DNA of 64,000 bases from Macrostomum hystrix (taxonomy: Eukaryota; Platyhelminthes; Macrostomidae), in NCBI GenBank assembly GCA_950097015.1, contig CATNEN010000029.1, positions 8,037,501 to 8,101,500 on the forward strand, written 5' to 3'. This document shows positions 12,527 through 25,362 of the stretch, piece after piece. The notes below the pieces were generated by a model. That model searched no databases, had not been told where the DNA came from, and was given only the letters and a program-made list of their open reading frames with translations. A program made the translations under genes and the position numbers. How positions within the stretch are numbered: the stretch's first letter is position 1; the number at the start of each line of letters is the position of its first letter.

Positions 12527-14071
12527 TTAGACACGCTTCCTATCGGACAGGACGCGCACAATGCAGCCAATCTGACCACGAGCCAGCACCTTCTCGTGCC
12601 AGACCAGCAGCTGGGCGTGGTTCTCCTTGGCTAATTCGAAGCACCTGTAGACATACTTCATTAGTGTGTCAATTTGAGCCTCGTCTACGGACTGTACAAC
12701 TCGTTCGATGTCGGCTTGCTTGGTTTGCATCAGAATGCGAAGAACCTGATTGGCTGCCTGCTCCTGTTGATGTTGAGTTCTTTCATATATTATGTTATTT
12801 GACACAGGCCGTTATAAACTGAGCCAGTTGACTACGAAACATTTGCGTTTGACGTTTAAAGAAAACATGCTTTGCGAATTTCGCTAATCCTTGTAGGAAA
12901 TGGCGAGGTTTGTTATTCCTTGTAGGAAATGGCGAGGTTTGTTATTCCTTGTAGGAAATGGCGAGGATTGTTATTCCTTGTAGGAAATGGCGAGGTTTGT
13001 TATTCCTTGTAGGAAATGGCGAGGTTTGTTATTCCTTGTAGGAAATGGCGAGGTTTGTTAATCCTTGTAGGAAATGGCGAAGTTTGTTATTCCTTGTAGG
13101 AAATGGCGAGGATTGTTATTCCTTGTAGGAAATGGCGAGGATTGTTATTCCTTGTAGGAAATGGCGAAGTTTGTTATTCCTTGTAGGAAATGGCGAGGTT
13201 TGTTATTCCTTGTAGGAAATGGCGAGGTTTGTTAATCCTTGTAGGAAATGGCGAAGTTTGTTATTCCTTGTAGGAAATGGCGAGGATTGTTATTCCTTGT
13301 AGGAAATGGCGAGGATTGTTATTCCTTGTAGGAAATGGCGAAGTTTGTTATTCCTTGTAGGAAATGGCGAATTTCGCTAATCCGAGTAGGAAATGGCGAA
13401 GTTTGTTATTCCTTGTAGGAAATGGCGAGGTTTGTTATTTCTTGTAGGAAATAATTAGTTCGCTAATCTTTGTAGGAAATGGCGAAGTTCGCTAATCGTT
13501 ATGCCGTGAATCTACTCTATAAAACTATATGGGATCGCTGTTATACGGTGGCTATAATTCTCAAGTGGAACCTTGGAAAAATAACCGGAAGTTTTCATTG
13601 GCTCACACACAGGTGTGTCGTTACTGGCATATTGACATCGAATGATAGCTTATTTTATCAAATGCCGGCATGTGTGTCTTTCCAAATTACAAAAAAAATG
13701 GCAGGGTTAATCGTGTAAATTAAAGGTGAAGTCGACTACAGACACCGAGGTATGAGCTGCACGACTAACACCATAAGCACATCAATAACAACACAGCTAA
13801 CAGACTGTATGGGGCACGCATTGCTCACCTTGACAGCCGCACTCGCAGCATTTACTGGCGGCTTTGCCAGGAGGGTGGCCAGCGCCTCCGATTGTTTACC
13901 ATCGGCCAGGAGGCCGCTTAGCTCAGCATCGGTGAGTGCCAAGACGACGTCGCCAATGCTGCCTTCCTGGCCAGTGGAATCGCCTTCCAATAGCGCATCC
14001 TCAAAATTGTCCTCATTGTACATGTCAACATCGACAGTACGAAATTTAGCACTGGTTGTACGCTTAGACAT
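12527..14071 (-). CDS. ARPC5: Arp2/3 complex subunit 5 (p16-Arc)
   Basis: Two exons, 13829-14071 and 12527-12763, join in phase 0 and encode 159 residues, close to the usual length of about 151. The N-terminus MSKRTTSAKFRTVDVDMYNE and the C-terminal block LMKYVYRCFELAKENHAQLL, WHEKVLARGQIGCIVRVL, ending in DRKRV, match ARPC5 clearly. ARPC5 is the smallest subunit of the seven-protein Arp2/3 complex, which nucleates branched actin filaments in the cytoplasm; it helps hold ARPC1 and ARPC4 in the complex. The start is the first ATG and agrees with the family start. The donor is AAG/GTGAGC and the acceptor CAACAG/GAG. The 1.07-kb intron contains a 29-bp minisatellite. The acidic linker (DNFEDALLEGDSTGQEG) is longer than in vertebrates. 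Confidence 0.94.
12885..13490. repeat. 29-bp minisatellite, about 20 copies
   Basis: Units of 29 bp (core TTCCTTGTAGGAAATGGCGA) lie inside the ARPC5 intron. The spacing is exact (GGCGAGG at 12902 and 12931), with AGG/AAG/GGA variants in recurring order. Confidence 0.95.
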
Positions 14072-17000
14072 GATTCTTGTCTTTAAGCAAAGTATAGTTT
14101 ATTTAGTAAAGTGCTGATCTTAATGTGACTGCTTCAAATCACTAGTGTCAATGCAGACTGGAACTAAGATACAGAATTAGTGACATGGCGATGTTACAAG
14201 TTAAAGTCTGGATTTCAGGCAGTTTTTAAAGGCGATCTAAAAAATCTTGCTGTTTTTACAAGTAGGCAAAGTAGGGATGAAAGTAGATGAGACTAGTTGT
14301 ATGGTATATGCATCTAAATCTTGTATATAGCTTTTCAGTGGACAAACTAAACAGACTGAAGGGGTACACATCACAGAACCCAGATTTTTATCCCAGCTAG
14401 AAAGTTGTTAGCTAATGAACAAGTAGTTACAAGTTATAGGCTTTTGATGATCTCTACTATACCTCAGAACTTTTTGAAGGCTTAGTAGTGACAAATATAT
14501 TATCAGGATCATAACATTTAGATGCATTAATTTTGAAGATAGAAAAAATAAAATCGAAGAATCTACCTTGCATAGAGAACTATAACAGTGCAATGCATGC
14601 CGAAGTGTCCAATGCCAGAATATGTCCAATGCAATGCAAAATGAAGACATTCCTTAAAGGCACAAAACATGCAACTAGCTATTAATTGCTGTTTGCTGTT
14701 ATCTAAATATAACAGCAAGCTATTATTCCTAACAGCTTGCTTAAATACCACTGCTAGACTACACTATATTAGTATATGTCATATCAATATTTATTAATAT
14801 ATCTTATTGGCATTGTTCTCATTTTTGCAATCTAGCTTATAGAAACAGGTTTATCACAACTTAAAGCCATAGTACCTGAAGCACTACTGTAAAATACAGG
14901 TTTTCAAGTAGCATACACAAAACCATGCAGAGCCATATTGGCTTGCTACCAATATTTGGTAGCAACACTGGGACAGAAGCACCTACCCCAAATCATGCCA
15001 TGCCAGCATACATGTAGGCATGTACATTCTACCCAGGGATGGCTCACAGTGGGTGCACCTATTCTAGTGCTCATAGGCTGCAAACCCTAAGCCACTCACA
15101 GTACAATAGTTACCTAATCTTATAAGAAACAATATTACAACAAATATTTCAGCATAGCCAAAAATCCTGAAACAGATGTACTAGTATATAATGTCCAACC
15201 ATGGAACCATACAACAGCTAGAAATATGATATGGGACATCAAAAGCTAGCTTTTATTAAAATAGTGCAGCTGTAAAATATAGTATAGAGTGAATAATAGT
15301 AATTTTATTCTAACAAGCTGCCATGCACACAAGCAGGACAATACCAGCAAATTTTTATGAGGGCAAGCATTACTAGGCACCTGTAGAAAGTCAGCTTTAT
15401 TTACACAGATGCATGCCAACTACACAAAACCTACTACATTATATAAACATCTTATTTAGACTCTTTTGTGTTTTTTTACTTTACTAGCTAATTTGTAAAG
15501 GGCACAATACATTTATTTGTTAGGTCCATACTTATGATGTTCAAAATTATTTTAGTGGTGATAAGACAGGCTAAAATGCCATTTTAACTAATTATAGTCA
15601 CTCAAACACTCAATGCTGAACACTATAGGCTATGGTTTAATCACAATTATATATAAAATATATGGTAGGCCCCTAGCTTATTCAAGTAAACAGTTTTTTT
15701 CAGAAAAGGGCAGCATTATATATAAACCATAGAGATATGTATATAAAATTGGCACATTTGGCACAAAAACAAGGCAATTTATTAGGCCGTCATACTATTT
15801 TTATTACCCGTACATACGTTTATAAATAAAAACCTGTTTGCAGCATCCAGTATCCAGTATCCAGTATAATCAGGCCAGTATCCAGTTTACCCGATACTTC
15901 AAACCAGCTACAAACTAAACTATTTGTAAAAAATCATGATGTTTTTTCATAAAGTATAGAATAAAATAATGTATTTATTAAGCTTTTGTATTTCTAAAAA
16001 GACAAACTAGTACAAGCTGGTATTACGTTTAAATGAACAATAAAAAACACAACACTTTTTAAACTATTTTTTTCTGTGAAACAATGCTGCATGTCTTTGT
16101 TAACTACATCGACGCGCATTTTGATTGCCTTGCCTAGCTATTGTATTTGATCATAAAGTATTTTATCTGTATTGACACTAATAGCTTTGTGAGTATAAAA
16201 TATCGGGTGTACTGTAGTTCAATAAGCAAAATATTAACATAGCGAGTACGCTTATCGCTTACTATAAGCGTTCAAAGTAGCTCGAAGTCAATCATGGTGT
16301 CCTACATTTGTACATGCAATCTACAAAAATAGCATATATACTAGTTTTTTGTTTAAAAGTTGCTACGCGGTATGGGCAATAATGTAATAAAAAAGGTGTT
16401 AATGTTTTTGCCCTTTATGGTCTTTTTAAAACACATAATGTGTGGCAGAGCAACAGCAATCGAAACATGTAAGTTTTGGTGTGTTACTATATTTTTTAAA
16501 CTATATAATTTAGCTAGGAAAATTATCTGTTGATAATTCAATTACATAGGGTTTATACAATTCCCAATACTTATATCATTTTTTGCTTTATGGTTAATAA
16601 TGTGATTATAAATATGTACTTACTGCTAGTCAATTCATTTGGATTTTTAGTTACTGAGCCAAACTAAGCTCTTAGGATGCAGTAGTTAGGTTGACTTCTT
16701 GGCTCCAACCAAATTGTTTTGTTCTATACTGTCATATTGTAAATAGTAACATTTTCAAGAATTGTCAAGAATCAAGAATGCCACAAGAATTTTTTGTATG
16801 GCTTTACTCTTTTAAGGACATCATAAACAGAAGTTGTCTAAGTATTGTTTTGCCCTGATTAGCTCCACTACATCTCTGTTCCGCCAAATTGAATCTTCCA
16901 CAGTTTAACTTTCTGCTAACTTTATTGAAAGTTCCTACTGAACTTTAGACAAGAAATAGCCGAACACACATTTTTATAGAAACCAATTTACTTTAAATAT

Positions 17001-17679
17001 TAGCACCTTTATAGAGTACACAATTATAAATAATAAAAATAATTAAAAATAATAATGGAATTTTTTCTAATCCTAACATAATACTAGTAAAATCCAAAAA
17101 GTGCTCTATTTTTTCTTACTTTTTTTGTTAATGATTGCCTATTTTTAGATAGGATTGTTGATGTATCTTCACAAAAAGCAATTATTTTTTTGTTTTGACA
17201 CTGTCAATTTTATATTGATGAAAAATTAAGTATACCTAAATTTTAGGACACTTAAGTATAAACAATAGCAACATCAGCAATGAGGACAATCTTGATTCTT
17301 GATTCATGCCCAAGCAAGAGTGCTAGATGGGGGCAACATCAGATTGTATGTTATGGTGTCAGCAAGCAAGCAAAGTAATCACTTTTATAGCTTATTTTGT
17401 TGCTACTATTGCTAAGCCAGGTCGTATGCTTTTTCTGGGATATGACTGTTTTTAATGTAATGTACTTCAAAAACAGGAAACTGGTTTAATAATTAGACTT
17501 ATAATTAGTACTTGTATATGTCATGTAGTGCACTTTCACATAGCATCAGTCTGACAAATGGACTTTTTTGCTTTGTAGGTGTTGCACAAAAATAGCTACT
17601 CACAGTTGAGAAACTGTTAATGTATCAATTAATAATTTTGGCATCAATGGTTCAATTGACCCGCAGACTATCTCACTAG
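14072..17679. other. AT-rich DNA, 5' region of the CUB receptor gene
   Basis: There are 3.6 kb between ARPC5 and the first recognisable CUB exon. The signal peptide and any earlier exons of the receptor should lie here or further left, but none could be identified. The DNA is AT-rich, without tandem arrays apart from a short CCAGTATCCAGTAT run near 15845. Confidence 0.5.
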
Positions 17680-20600
17680 GGACTGCCAGTATCAGAGTAG
17701 TGCCACTGGCATTGGCAAAGGTGTCATGCGCACCAGGGTAACATCGGCACAGATTTTGTCGCACCAGTTTGGCAAAGAGCCATACCCGTCGAATTTCTCG
17801 TGCGAAGTTTATCTATCAACTCGCAGTTCAGATCGCTTCCTGGTCTGGTTCAATCATCTCTACATACCGGATGTGGACCAGATGTGCGAGAATGTGCTGC
17901 ACTGTTTCAATACTAACACACCAATTAGTGAGGGCATGCAGGAAGCCGGCGGACAGACTGGTCTGTGCAAAAGAAGCTTTCCTAAACAGCCTCTTGTCAC
18001 CACTGCGCACTACTTCACCTTCACCTTTAGGTAAGTTAAAATTATATGATTGGCAAACGCTGGAGTCATTTCGATTGTTTGACACTTTGAAATAAAATAC
18101 GAGCGGAGCGAGATGAAGCAATCAGAGTGCAGTCTGGGAGTCAGGGGTTCCCTTCACCATCCAAAAGGCCCATCCGCCCCTTCTCTCCCTCTGCCCATCT
18201 CTCCCTCGACCCCTTCTCTCTCTCTCCTGCCTTCTCTCCCTCCGCTCCTTCTCTCCCTCCGCCCATCTCTCCCTCTGCCCATCTTTCCCTCCACCCCTTC
18301 TCTCCCTTCGCCCTTTCTCTCCCTCCTCCCTTCTCTCCCTCCGCTCTTTCCCTTCCTCCGCCCCATCTCTCCCTCTGCCCCATCTCTCCCTCCTCCCCAT
18401 CTCTCCCTCCGCGTCTGCTCTCCCTCCGCCCCATCTCTCCCTCCGCCCCATCTCTCCCTCTGCCCCATCTCTCCCTCCGCCCCATCTCTCCCTCCGCCCC
18501 ATCTCTCCCCCCGCCCCATCTCTCCCTCTGCCCCATCTCTCCCTCCGCCCCATCTCTCCCTCCGCCCCATCTCTCCCTCCGCCCCATCTCTCCCTCTGCC
18601 CCATCTCTCCCTCTGCCCCATCTCTCCCTCCGCCCCATCTCTCCCTCCACCCCATACCCCATCTCTCCCTCCGCTCCTTCTCTCCCTACGTCTTTTTACA
18701 TGTTTATAGTCTATCTATTTGGAACATAGCCAATGGATCTGTGGATCTGACTTCCATTTTTTTACTGAGCAAATTCGCTTTTGCAGATACAGTTACTTAG
18801 TGTTAAACTCTAAAAGTTCCATAAAGTATGTATATAGCTGTAACCGTTGTAGGCCTGTAGGATTGCTAGTTAATGCTACTACTGCTCAGGTTTTTCAGTG
18901 CATCTTATAGTCAAGTTAATTAACAAGTGTTTTTATTACAATTATCGATTGTCTTGACAAAAATTTTCAACAGCCAAATTAATCAGTGAGAAATGATGTC
19001 TGCAGTCGTATTTAGTTAAAACCATTTGCTATTATTAGCAAATTATTAAACATTGTTTAATTGGCTCTGGCCAACATAGATCAAAGTACAGACCTATGCC
19101 ATTGGGAGTCAAGAACTCCTAGAACGATGAGCATACTGTCTGTCATTGTGCTACATGCTTTTCCCGAGTCTTTGCCAGAGCTGTGGATTATTTTAGTCAG
19201 CTATTCGTTGATCCCCTCGGGTAACAAGCAAATCCCAGTGGCGGCCTGGCAACTGCCTAATGAACCTATAAGTCGCACAAGGGTAGAGGAAGGGCGAGGC
19301 CTAGCCAGGGTCTCATTGGGAAGCCTGTCAATTTTTTTCTGCTCCAGATTTAGTTACGAACCTGGGAGATATTGGCTCTCCTTCCATCGATGAAAACTGG
19401 ATTTTGTTGCCTACCAAAGCCCAACACCAGATCAACTAGAGCCTGCATGCTGATGAGTTCCGATGAGTACTGTTGGCTCGGGATTATGATTAGCTGTTGA
19501 GCAACCAAATCCCACATTTGAAAGCTAGAGAGTTGTGCAATCTGCGATTGTGAAGGATTCGCAGTGAACTGAACACCCAGATTGCTGCGAATTCGTGACA
19601 GTTGTGCCTTTAAGCAAGATCCAAAAAAGGCAAAAAAGGCTCAGTTTTGATTCAACTTTTGTGCCTGAAAATCACTAATTAGACGACGAGTCACGCACTT
19701 AATAGCTACTCCTGCCGTTTGCCCACGATTTTTTTTCTGGATTTCAATAGCAGAATCGGCGTATAAAAAACGGAAATATTACCTTCTCTGATGGTGAAGC
19801 TTCAATTTAATCAACTTTTGCATGGGCTTTTGCGGATACAATTTTTTAATAAGTTAAGCTAAGCACACTCAACCAATCATGGCAAGTAATTTATCAGGGC
19901 AATAAATCTATTCAATAAACTAACTTCTTATTTATGGCCTTTAATTTACCATTAAGTACCTCATACGTTCGTATGAAAACAGTGTGCTTGCAACTTCAAA
20001 TGAGACAGTGGAGGGACAATACTGGGGTGGGACGAGACATGAGAGAGATGACACACGGAAGAATAAGCCATAAGAAAGACAAGACACGAGAAAAATGAGC
20101 TAGATGAGATGCTAGATGAGACAGATGAGATGCAAGAGAGATGAGCTACGGCAGAGATGAGATGCAAGAGAGATGAGCTACGACAGAGATGAGATGCAAG
20201 AGAGATGAGCTACGACAGAGATGAGATGCAAGATAGATGAGCTATGACAGAGATGAGATGCAAGATATATGAGCTACGACAGAGATGAGATGCAAGATAG
20301 ATGAGCTACGACAGAGATGAAATGCAAGAGAGATGAGATGCAGGAGAGATGAGATGCAACAGAGATAAGATACGCAGAGATGAGATGCAGGAGAGATAAG
20401 ATGCAAGAGAGATGAGCTACGACAGAGATGAGATGCAAGAGAGATGAGCTACGACAGAGATGAGATGCAAGAGAGATGAGCTACGACAGAGATGAGATGC
20501 TAGATGAGACAGAGATGAGATGCAAGAGAGATGAGATTCAGTCTCTACTGTCTTCATCTCACCTACATCCAGTGTCTCCTTTATTCCTTTATTCATCTCA

Positions 20601-23600
20601 CCTACATTCATTATCAACTGTCTTCATCTCACCCTACCTATGTGAGCTAAGTTTGTTAAATTGTCACCTTATTGTCACCTTAAATTGTAGCCATGCCTCA
20701 TGGCTACAATCTCATGTTTGGTAGCTCAGCCTTATAACTCTGGAAATTTTGGGGTTTTTCAGCTATGCTATTTTAAAATGAGCCAATATAACTATATTAG
20801 TGAAGTGACTGAGTGCTCTAAGGTCGTAAAGGAGTTAAATGTGGGGTTGGAAAAAAGAGAGAGAGAGAAGCCGTCAGACTGACAGGTCGGTGATTGGGCA
20901 GCTGCCAATAGCTGCTGTTCCCACTCTCGCATGTGGGACTGAAATTTTCTTCTAGCTGTCCTTTAGGGCTATATTTACGGGAGTTAGCCGAGGTTAATGA
21001 CAGGGGATATCGCGACTGAGGGGAAAGAGAAAGGGAATGAGAAAGCTGCAACCCAGCCAGTCATGACTCATTCCCTTTAGTTTCAGTGGTGAAACCCCCT
21101 TCCCTGTGTTGCTGAGCGATCCGAAACAATGAGAATATTGGCACGCTAAAATAAAACCAAGAGAAAGCCTGTTCTGCAGTTTAGTTTAAAGATTAAGAAA
21201 TACCGAATTGGGAAATGATTGGTTATTTGCAACACCATTTTTGCCTTGATTCAGTCATATAAGACAATTTTCGTTAACTGATAAATACACTGCATCTCAC
21301 CCTGAATCTCACAGTCTTTCGCCCTGCATCCCACACTGTCTCTCCCTGCATCCCACACTGTATCTCCCTGCAACTCACCCTGTCTCTCCCTACATCCCAC
21401 CCTGTCTCTCCCTGCATCCCACCCTGTCTCTCCCTGCATCCCACCCTGTCTCTCCCTACATCCCACCCTGTCTCTCGCTGCATCCCACCCTGTCTCTCCC
21501 TGCATCCCACCCTGTCTCTCCCTACATCCCACCCTGTCTCTCGCTGCATCCCACCCTGTCTCTCCCTGCATCCCACCCTGTCTCTCCCTGCATCCCACCC
21601 TCTCTGCATCTTACCGTCTTTGTCACTGAATAATTTATCCACTCGTCCAAAAAGTATTTTGTCTCCAAATACAACGAAGCTTCCTATTTACCTCGGTCTT
21701 TTATCAAACAAAACGAGACTTTCTGTTTCTTTAACCTACATTTTCGGGCTGCTGTGTTCTTCAGCAACAGGCACCATTGAAGCGGCAGTGTCATTCGTTA
21801 ACAGAATTCCTCTTTTCGTGGCCTATTAGAAAAACTGCATTCAGTCTGTCCTCTATTTCCTCTGGTCTCTTCTGCTGGACCTTCGCGCCCCTCATACCTC
21901 ATGCCCCAGCCTCATCAGCTAACGAGATGGACTAGAAGATGTGTTATAAAGGCTTTAAAGAAGAGGAGCAATCGATCGAAGCATTCTTTAAACGCGCGGG
22001 TGGTTGGCGACAAATCCTGTGCTTGTTGCCCTAGGGCATGTTCTAATGGAATTTAGCTTTTCCATTCCATCTACTGAATGACTTATCTAACGCAGAACCA
22101 GCTTTCTTTTGAAAGGCTAAATAAACCGAAAAACAGAATCTGTATGGATGAGATAAAGCAACGATTTATTCGGCCCAATCGTTAATTTATGAGCGTTCGT
22201 TTCTTAGAAACAGACTGAATTTAAGCAGATGATTGTGTGCATTTAATCCACATCTCTATCTGTATTAAAATAAACGAATAAGGTATTGTAGAGTTTTTAC
22301 TTTTTCTAATGTGGTAGAGTCGGATAGTTTTATCTAATGCATGACTGCTAGTCAAAAAGTGATAGAGAAAGTTAGACCCGAAGTTAGTTTTCTTTTTGGC
22401 ACTAGAGAATGAAGAGAGATAAGCAAATAGCCAGTTTGGGGAGAATTCTCCCCTTGACCACCTCTAACAGTCCTTGAGCTGCTAGTCGGCTACTGGCACA
22501 CTGCGGGGCTAACTTTCAGAGCCTGCATTAGGCATCAGTCAGCTAGTATTCTCCCATGCCGATCTCCAATCTTCAATTCCCATCATTTTGGCCTATTTCT
22601 CCCTCTCCTTCTCTCGCCGCCCGGCCGCTGTGTCGGCCCACATGTATACATGCATATATATGCATATATATATATATAAATTCCCGATCAATCTATTTTA
22701 CTTAAACTAATAAGCTAATTATAGATGAAGGGATGAGTGAGACTGCGAGATTCTTCTTGAGTTTCGCTGAGCCGGCCAAATCAATGCAATGAGGGAATCA
22801 TTGTTTAGCTTCCGTTGGGTTAATATAACATTTTTCCGTTGAATTTTTTTTAACCTTTAGCGTAGCCATATGTAAATGATTTTTCAGATGCGGCGCATCT
22901 GAAGGCTGCGTACGGCTGGCTGTTCAGTCCATGGACTGGGGGGACGCCACACCCACCCTCGATTACCCTAGATAATGCTGATACCCATTTAACAGCTGGG
23001 TGAACTGAAGCGATGCAGAGTTAAGTGTCTTGCTTGTGACAAATTGTTACAAGTCGGGTATCGAACCCCAGACTTTCGAGTCGTGAGTCCGACGCTCTAA
23101 CTGCTGGGCTGCGACCCACTAGTTGTAAAAAGCATCGCAATCAAAATTGTTGCTGTCTCAATTGGTACTATCACAAAACAATGGATGACTTTGAATTTCA
23201 AAATCTACTGATCAACTACTGACTTTTATTACGCTTTACTTACAGTAGTCAATAGAACATATATTTAAATTAGTTCTCCCCATTGCGCCCCGCTCCCAGA
23301 TCGAAGCCAGATAAACTGCCAGCCGATGTGCTTGCTGACGCTAGCGCCGGCTTTCGCCTGACTGTCACCTCCGTTGGCATTCCGGACGTCAAAACGCGGT
23401 CCTGCCCAACAGGTGCCAACGCCAAGGCTGTTGATTCTGCTGCTGATGCCGCCTCTCTGCTGTCTTCCAGTAGTTCCTCTAAATCTGCTCCGGCGGACGC
23501 TGGCGGAAGCGGCATTGTCGGCGCCGGTCTGCTAGGCGCCGAGGAGGCCGAGCAGCTGCGACGCTGCACTTTTCGTAGAGCGTCTCCGCCGCCGCCTCTC

Positions 23601-24738
23601 CCGCTGCCGCTGCCTGCGTCTTCTTCGTCGTCCTCCTCCGCCTCCATGCTGGCCGCGGCTTCGTCGAATTCGCTGGCCAACATGCCGCTGACTACCTGGT
23701 GCCTGCCAGTTGAAGCTTTGTGCGACGGCCTCGTCAACTGTCCTGATGGCACGGACGAGCAGCCCGTGTGCCGACGGGACGGTGAGTGCTCTCTACGTTC
23801 TGTTGTGATCTACGCGCAGATTCGTATAGATAGATTTCAATCACCCCCCTGAATTGCCAGTCTCTCTGATGTCGCGCCTGCTCTCACTCGGTGTCGCCGC
23901 CTCGGTAGCCATGGGCGTCGGCGCTGTAGCCCTCGGCATGGGCTGCGTTCTCGGCCTCGCCTGCTGCTGCTATCGGGCGTTGAGTTCCGAGCCTCCGCCG
24001 GCCGCAACAACCACAGCATCGGCGACGCCTAATGCGGCTATGACAACACTTCATTCGCCTGGTCAGCATCAGCTTCTGCTCTATCAGCAGCAGCAGCAGC
24101 AGCACCGTCTGATAATGGCCTCCCGTCAGAGTCCGGCGGCCTCCGTGCAGCGGCCTCCAAGTCGCCAGACGCCGCCGCCACCACATTCAAGCATCGGCGC
24201 AGACTATGCCGCGTACGGCCACAATTCGTCTCATTATTCGCTAGCCGATGGCAGCAGCGGCGGTGGCAGGTCCTACCAGAAGTCCAGCTTAGCAGTTAGC
24301 GCTTATCCCCAGCAGCAGCAGCAGCAGCGAGCCTACAACAGCACTGAGCAACTATTTGGCTATGGCCAGCTTCATCAACAGCAGATTCATCAGAATCCTT
24401 ACAGTCAGCAGCAGCAGCACAATCTCTACAATCATCACCACCATCAGCAGCAGCAGCAGCAGCAGCAGGGTCAGTATCGACTGGGCCAGCACCATCCGCA
24501 GCCGGCCAGCCATCACGGCGGTTACGGCGGCGCCGGGGGTAGTCGCACTCCGACCAGCTCTCGTAGCGCCAAGAGCGGCCGCAGCGGCCGCAGTTCCTAC
24601 GGGCCTGGCCATCAGATTCGGCCTGTACCGCCGCCGTCCAGGGCCGACTCGGAGACTGGCGGACATCAGCTGCTACAGCAACAGCAGCCAGCTTCCTCCG
24701 GATCTCGCGATAGAATAGTCTATCCAGTGCAACTGTGA
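17680..24738 (+). CDS. CUB-LDLa transmembrane receptor, Neto-like (5' partial)
   Basis: Three exons join in frame: 17680-18030, 23300-23781 and 23861-24738 (stop TGA at 24736). Exon A encodes most of a CUB domain (GKEPYPSNFSCEVYL, QMCENVLHCFNT, AHYFTFTFR). Exon B supplies its last strands (SAGFRLTVTSV), a Ser/Ala/Pro-rich linker and an LDLa module ending WCLPVEALCDGLVNCPDGTD, with the calcium-binding acidic residues intact. Exon C encodes one membrane helix (SVAMGVGAVALGMGCVLGLA), a CCC palmitoylation-like cluster and a cytoplasmic tail of about 250 residues with at least four polyglutamine tracts and a polyhistidine run. CUB then LDLa then one helix is the Neto plan; Neto proteins are auxiliary subunits of kainate-type glutamate receptors. 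Neto normally has two CUB domains and only one is visible here. The N-terminus is missing from the model, so another CUB/LDLa receptor remains possible. Confidence 0.72.
18165..18695. repeat. 17-bp CT-rich minisatellite
   Basis: Units of 17 bp (ATCTCTCCCTCCGCCCC) are clean between about 18400 and 18660, with degenerate TCTCCCTCCG units to the left. It creates long open frames on both strands that are not genes. A strong purine/pyrimidine strand bias makes triplex formation plausible. Confidence 0.9.
20040..20560. repeat. 32-bp GA-rich minisatellite
   Basis: Units of 32 bp (core GAGCTACGACAGAGATGAG) repeat in register at 20175 and 20207, with shorter derivatives at both ends. Confidence 0.9.
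21340..21608. repeat. 22-bp minisatellite, about 12 copies
   Basis: Units of 22 bp (core TGCATCCCACCCTGTCTC) are highly similar; the left flank is decayed. Confidence 0.92.
22645..22680. repeat. (AT)n / TGCATATA microsatellite
   Basis: A short run of ATATAT and TGCATATA lies in the large intron. Confidence 0.85.
22888..23120 (-). mobile_element. tRNA-headed SINE, family 1, 3'-truncated
   Basis: The minus-strand copy has the head (B box seen as GGTATCGAACCCC on the plus strand; A box region CTCTAACTGCTGGGCTG) and the body CATTTAACAGCTGGGTGAAC. It stops after the GCCTTCAGATGC region and lacks the distal tail present at 39265-39545. Confidence 0.8.
24085..24480 (+). repeat. CAG/CAA trinucleotide tracts in coding sequence
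   Basis: Several (CAG)n tracts, mostly pure CAG with few CAA interruptions, encode the polyglutamine of the receptor tail. Pure CAG is length-unstable. Confidence 0.9.
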
Positions 24739-25038
24739 CGCGGCCAGGCTTTTCCCTGTCCCGATGTGACTAATTCTTTTTCCAGATTCTGGTCCGCGAC
24801 TTTTGTCCAGGTCGTCAGCCTCCGTCCAACGCAATCCAAACTTCTTATCTAATTACTAACTAACTACAACTAATGACGATGTCTACAATTGACTGAGCTT
24901 AGGTTTGTAAATAGATTTGTTTCGGAATTTTCATCAAATCTCATTGCTGATTTTCAATTTGTTACAATGCAAACAGGCTTAATCGATGATTCCATTCACT
25001 CAGTTACAAAGAATCTCCTAGATACTTCTAGATTAAAG

Positions 25039-25044
25039 AATAAA
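25039..25044 (+). promoter_or_regulatory. Candidate polyadenylation signal
   Basis: AATAAA lies 300 bp downstream of the receptor stop codon, the first such signal on the coding strand. Confidence 0.5.
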
Positions 25045-25189
25045 TCTGGTTATTTACTCGTAAGTGTGATTAGACTAGCCAAGAATTAAGTCGGCAAACT
25101 CCGGCCCGCGTGCCTGATGCGTCCCTGGCAGATCCCAAATGCAGCCCGTCCGGCCCTGCATTATCCTGTTTCAAATTTCCCGTCACATC

Positions 25190-25362
25190 TCTCCTCGGTC
25201 TCGTCTCTCCCGTGTCTCATCTCTCCCGTCTCATCTCTCCCGTATCTCATCTCTCCCTTGTCTCATCTCTCCCGTGTCTCATCTCTCCCGTCTCATCTCT
25301 CCCGTGTCTCATCTCTCCCGTCTCATCTCTCCCGTGTCTCATCTCTCCCCTATCTCATATTT
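25190..25362. repeat. CT-rich short tandem repeat
   Basis: TCTCATCTCTCCCGTG-type units of about 16-28 bp (alternating TGTCTC and CTC versions) lie just past the receptor 3' UTR. Confidence 0.85.

Larger units (their letters stand above)
18031..23299. other. 5.3-kb intron of the CUB receptor, repeat-rich
   Basis: The flanking exons match in phase (AG/A completing an Arg codon), so this reads as one intron. It holds a CT-rich 17-bp array, a GA-rich 32-bp array, a 22-bp array and a family 1 SINE. A region at 20810-21080 is unique but shows no coding signature. Confidence 0.6.

Noticed and set aside
18113-18729. Pro/Ser-rich and Arg/Gly/Glu-rich frames of up to 200 codons
   Set aside because: Five overlapping frames on both strands from one CT-rich 17-bp repeat inside an intron.
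19061-19420. Possible extra exon of the CUB receptor (FSYEPGRYWLSF after a good acceptor)
   Set aside because: It hits a stop with no donor before it, while direct joining of 18030 to 23300 completes the CUB fold in frame.
19440-19490. CTGATGAG resembling a second hammerhead core
   Set aside because: No GAAA box follows a paired stem II, so the core is incomplete.
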